Under the pieces are notes generated by a model. The model saw only the letters and a program-made list of their open reading frames with translations. It was not told the origin of the DNA and did not search any database. Source: Glaciecola sp. UBA2563 (GTDB taxonomy: Bacteria > Pseudomonadota > Gammaproteobacteria > Enterobacterales > Alteromonadaceae). Taken from it: 64,000 nt of DNA. This document shows positions 62,676 through 64,000 of the stretch, piece by piece (the stretch's first letter is position 1; each line of letters starts with the position of its first letter). The DNA lies in assembly GCA_002340325.1 (NCBI GenBank), contig DDLV01000116.1, forward strand, positions 1-64,000, read 5' to 3'. A program made the position numbers and the translations under genes.

Positions 62676-64000
62676 TTACGTCTCGTTAAACTCCTTCATA
62701 AATTTTGTTTCGCCCTCTGGCGTGCCTATTAAGACGATTTCTCCTGTTTCAGGAAGAAGCGTTTCCGATGACGGATTGGTTTGTGTTTGGTTGTTTGTAT
62801 CAATGCCTATAATTGAACACTGAGTTCTTTCTCGGATGTCTATTTCTGAGATTTTCTTCCCTGCGAGTGCTTTAGGGATTGCGACTTTAAAAACATCAAG
62901 GCCCTCCGCAACCATGAGTAAGTCACTTCGCTGTAGGAGATTAAACAGGGCATTTGCGCCCATCGATGCATATGACATGACCAAATCAGCACCTGCCCGA
63001 TGAAGCGCTGCTACGCTTCGTTCCTGCGTAGATCTTGATATAATTTGCACGTTATCACGTAACAATCTCACAAGTATGGTCAGATAAACATTGGTTTCAT
63101 CATCACTTGTAGTAATGATTACGGTAGAAGTTTCTTCTATGCCAGCCGCTTCAAGCACTTCTTTGTCTGAACCGGAACCTACAATCGTATTGTTTGCTTT
63201 TTTAGCAATGATTGCGTCTTGCTCAATGATGCAATTTGGTATTCCGCGCTGTTCAAGTTCAACAGCCGTCGCGCGGCCCACACGACCGCCACCTACAATT
63301 ATTACAGGTTGTTCAGTCATACAGGCACTTTCAGACTTGCATGTCTGATTAAATTCCTTGAGTTGTTGACGAGAACCCGCGAGAACTAATACATCGTTTT
63401 CGCTGACCGTCATATCATATTCGCCAATTTCAAATCGACCGCGCTGCCAAAATCCAACAATACTCACAGCCGTTGATGTTTGCGCTAATGAGAATGGTTG
63501 GCCGACCAAGTTGGTTTCGCTGGCATGTACTTCTGCGATTAATAAATCATCCAGCTTCCCGATGATATGTGAAAACTGCCGGCCACCTTTTACGCGCCTT
63601 GCTAGCGCCGATGCTGTTAGTCGCGTAAGATCAAGCACTGAGCGACATCCTGCCAGCTTTAACACCTGTTCAGACGTTTCGTTTCGGACAGTTGCAATAA
63701 CAGGGATTTCAGGCGCGACTGTTTGAACGGTAAAAACAATGGTTGTATTAGCGACGTCCGAGCGTGTGGTCGCAACGAGGGAAGCTGATTTAACATTGGC
63801 GTTTTGATACGAAATAGGATCATTGAGTTCACCATGAATTGCATTGAAGCCCTTGTCGTTCAATTCAATGACTTGTTCGATATTCGGTAAAATCAGCACA
63901 TACGGATAATCGTAATCAATTAATTTCTGGATTAGAAATGAGGATATGGGGCCGTAATAGGTAAGGATAATATGCCCACTTAATTTTTCATCCACTACCC
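62676..64000 (-). CDS. RCK-type potassium channel/transport regulator, 5' end missing
   Basis: At least 439 residues of a protein with two NAD-binding RCK/TrkA-N plus TrkA-C units. The first (GHIILTYYGPISSFLIQKL ... LNDPISYQNANVKSASLVATT) has a degenerate glycine motif; the second has GGGRVGRATAVELEQRGIPNCIIEQD. The reading frame runs off the window edge and the GTG at 63995 reads as an internal Val, so the true start, possibly with pore helices, lies outside. It is likely a voltage-gated-type K+ channel or a TrkA-like subunit. Confidence 0.8.
   Translation of the reverse strand, partial: VVDEKLSGHIILTYYGPISSFLIQKLIDYDYPYVLILPNIEQVIELNDKGFNAIHGELNDPISYQNANVKSASLVATTRSDVANTTIVFTVQTVAPEIPVIATVRNETSEQVLKLAGCRSVLDLTRLTASALARRVKGGRQFSHIIGKLDDLLIAEVHASETNLVGQPFSLAQTSTAVSIVGFWQRGRFEIGEYDMTVSENDVLVLAGSRQQLKEFNQTCKSESACMTEQPVIIVGGGRVGRATAVELEQRGIPNCIIEQDAIIAKKANNTIVGSGSDKEVLEAAGIEETSTVIITTSDDETNVYLTILVRLLRDNVQIISRSTQERSVAALHRAGADLVMSYASMGANALFNLLQRSDLLMVAEGLDVFKVAIPKALAGKKISEIDIRERTQCSIIGIDTNNQTQTNPSSETLLPETGEIVLIGTPEGETKFMKEFNET

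Noticed and set aside
1..64000. CRISPR arrays, tRNA or rRNA genes, phage or insertion-sequence genes
   Set aside because: I looked at the intergenic regions and large ORFs and found no regularly spaced repeats, no tRNA cloverleaf with CCA end, and no transposase, integrase or structural phage protein.

Overview
This window reads as a chromosomal segment of a marine gammaproteobacterium, most like the Alteromonadales (Alteromonas/Glaciecola/Aestuariibacter-type). The evidence is a moderate, AT-leaning composition; the tsaD-plsY-folB-uppP housekeeping block; a TtpC-type TonB cluster (DUF3450, long ExbB, ExbB, ExbD, TonB, TPR); DUF3718 and UPF0149 proteins; an MshQ-like protein; and a CrbS/CrbR acetate switch beside acs. 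I see no rRNA, tRNA, CRISPR array, phage, plasmid or insertion-sequence gene. Genus assignment is inference.

Layout. 0.3-5.6 kb is housekeeping: tsaD, plsY, folB, uppP, a HIT protein, an HDOD protein and rdgC. 5.7-20.0 kb is a phosphate-starvation block: phoB, phoR, a PstS-like binding protein, a duplicated surface lipoprotein, a TonB-dependent receptor and a six-gene TonB energy module. Three promoters here carry PhoB-type direct repeats, each with a -10-like hexamer about 9-10 bp downstream, so I infer one PhoB-controlled outer-membrane uptake system. 20.4-33.4 kb is central metabolism and acetate: a DUF1707/LiaF-like protein, a CoA-transferase/GNAT fusion overlapping a class II deacetylase, an aldo/keto reductase, a Na/Pi cotransporter, acs, and convergent crbR and crbS.

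33.7-45.1 kb is accessory: an apparently orphan DesK-type kinase, a periplasmic TPR protein, two small double-glycine-leader peptides with a small membrane protein (bacteriocin/immunity-like), a methyltransferase, a sulfatase, a class C beta-lactamase-like hydrolase, a DUF1801 protein, an atypical NRAMP transporter, a UPF0149 protein, and a TetR-PhyH dioxygenase pair. 45.2-51.6 kb has a TPR-GGDEF cyclase, an unknown membrane protein and a giant MshQ/DUF6701-like lectin protein. 51.8-56.3 kb is a molybdenum hydroxylase set (MocA-like, IorA-like, IorB-like) with small proteins between. 56.3-60.5 kb is a five-gene operon (NTF2-like, DUF2846, beta-barrel, histidine kinase, OmpR-type regulator) behind a perfect 11-bp tandem repeat that looks like the regulator's own binding site. 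The window ends with an exported TPR-ankyrin protein and a truncated RCK-type potassium channel/transport regulator.

Repeats. A previously unnamed (to me) intergenic repeat of about 125 bp occurs three times (20.1, 26.7 and 33.5 kb). Two copies are bounded by perfect inverted arms whose sequence differs between copies. Smaller REP-like palindromes occur at 14.6 and 20.3 kb.
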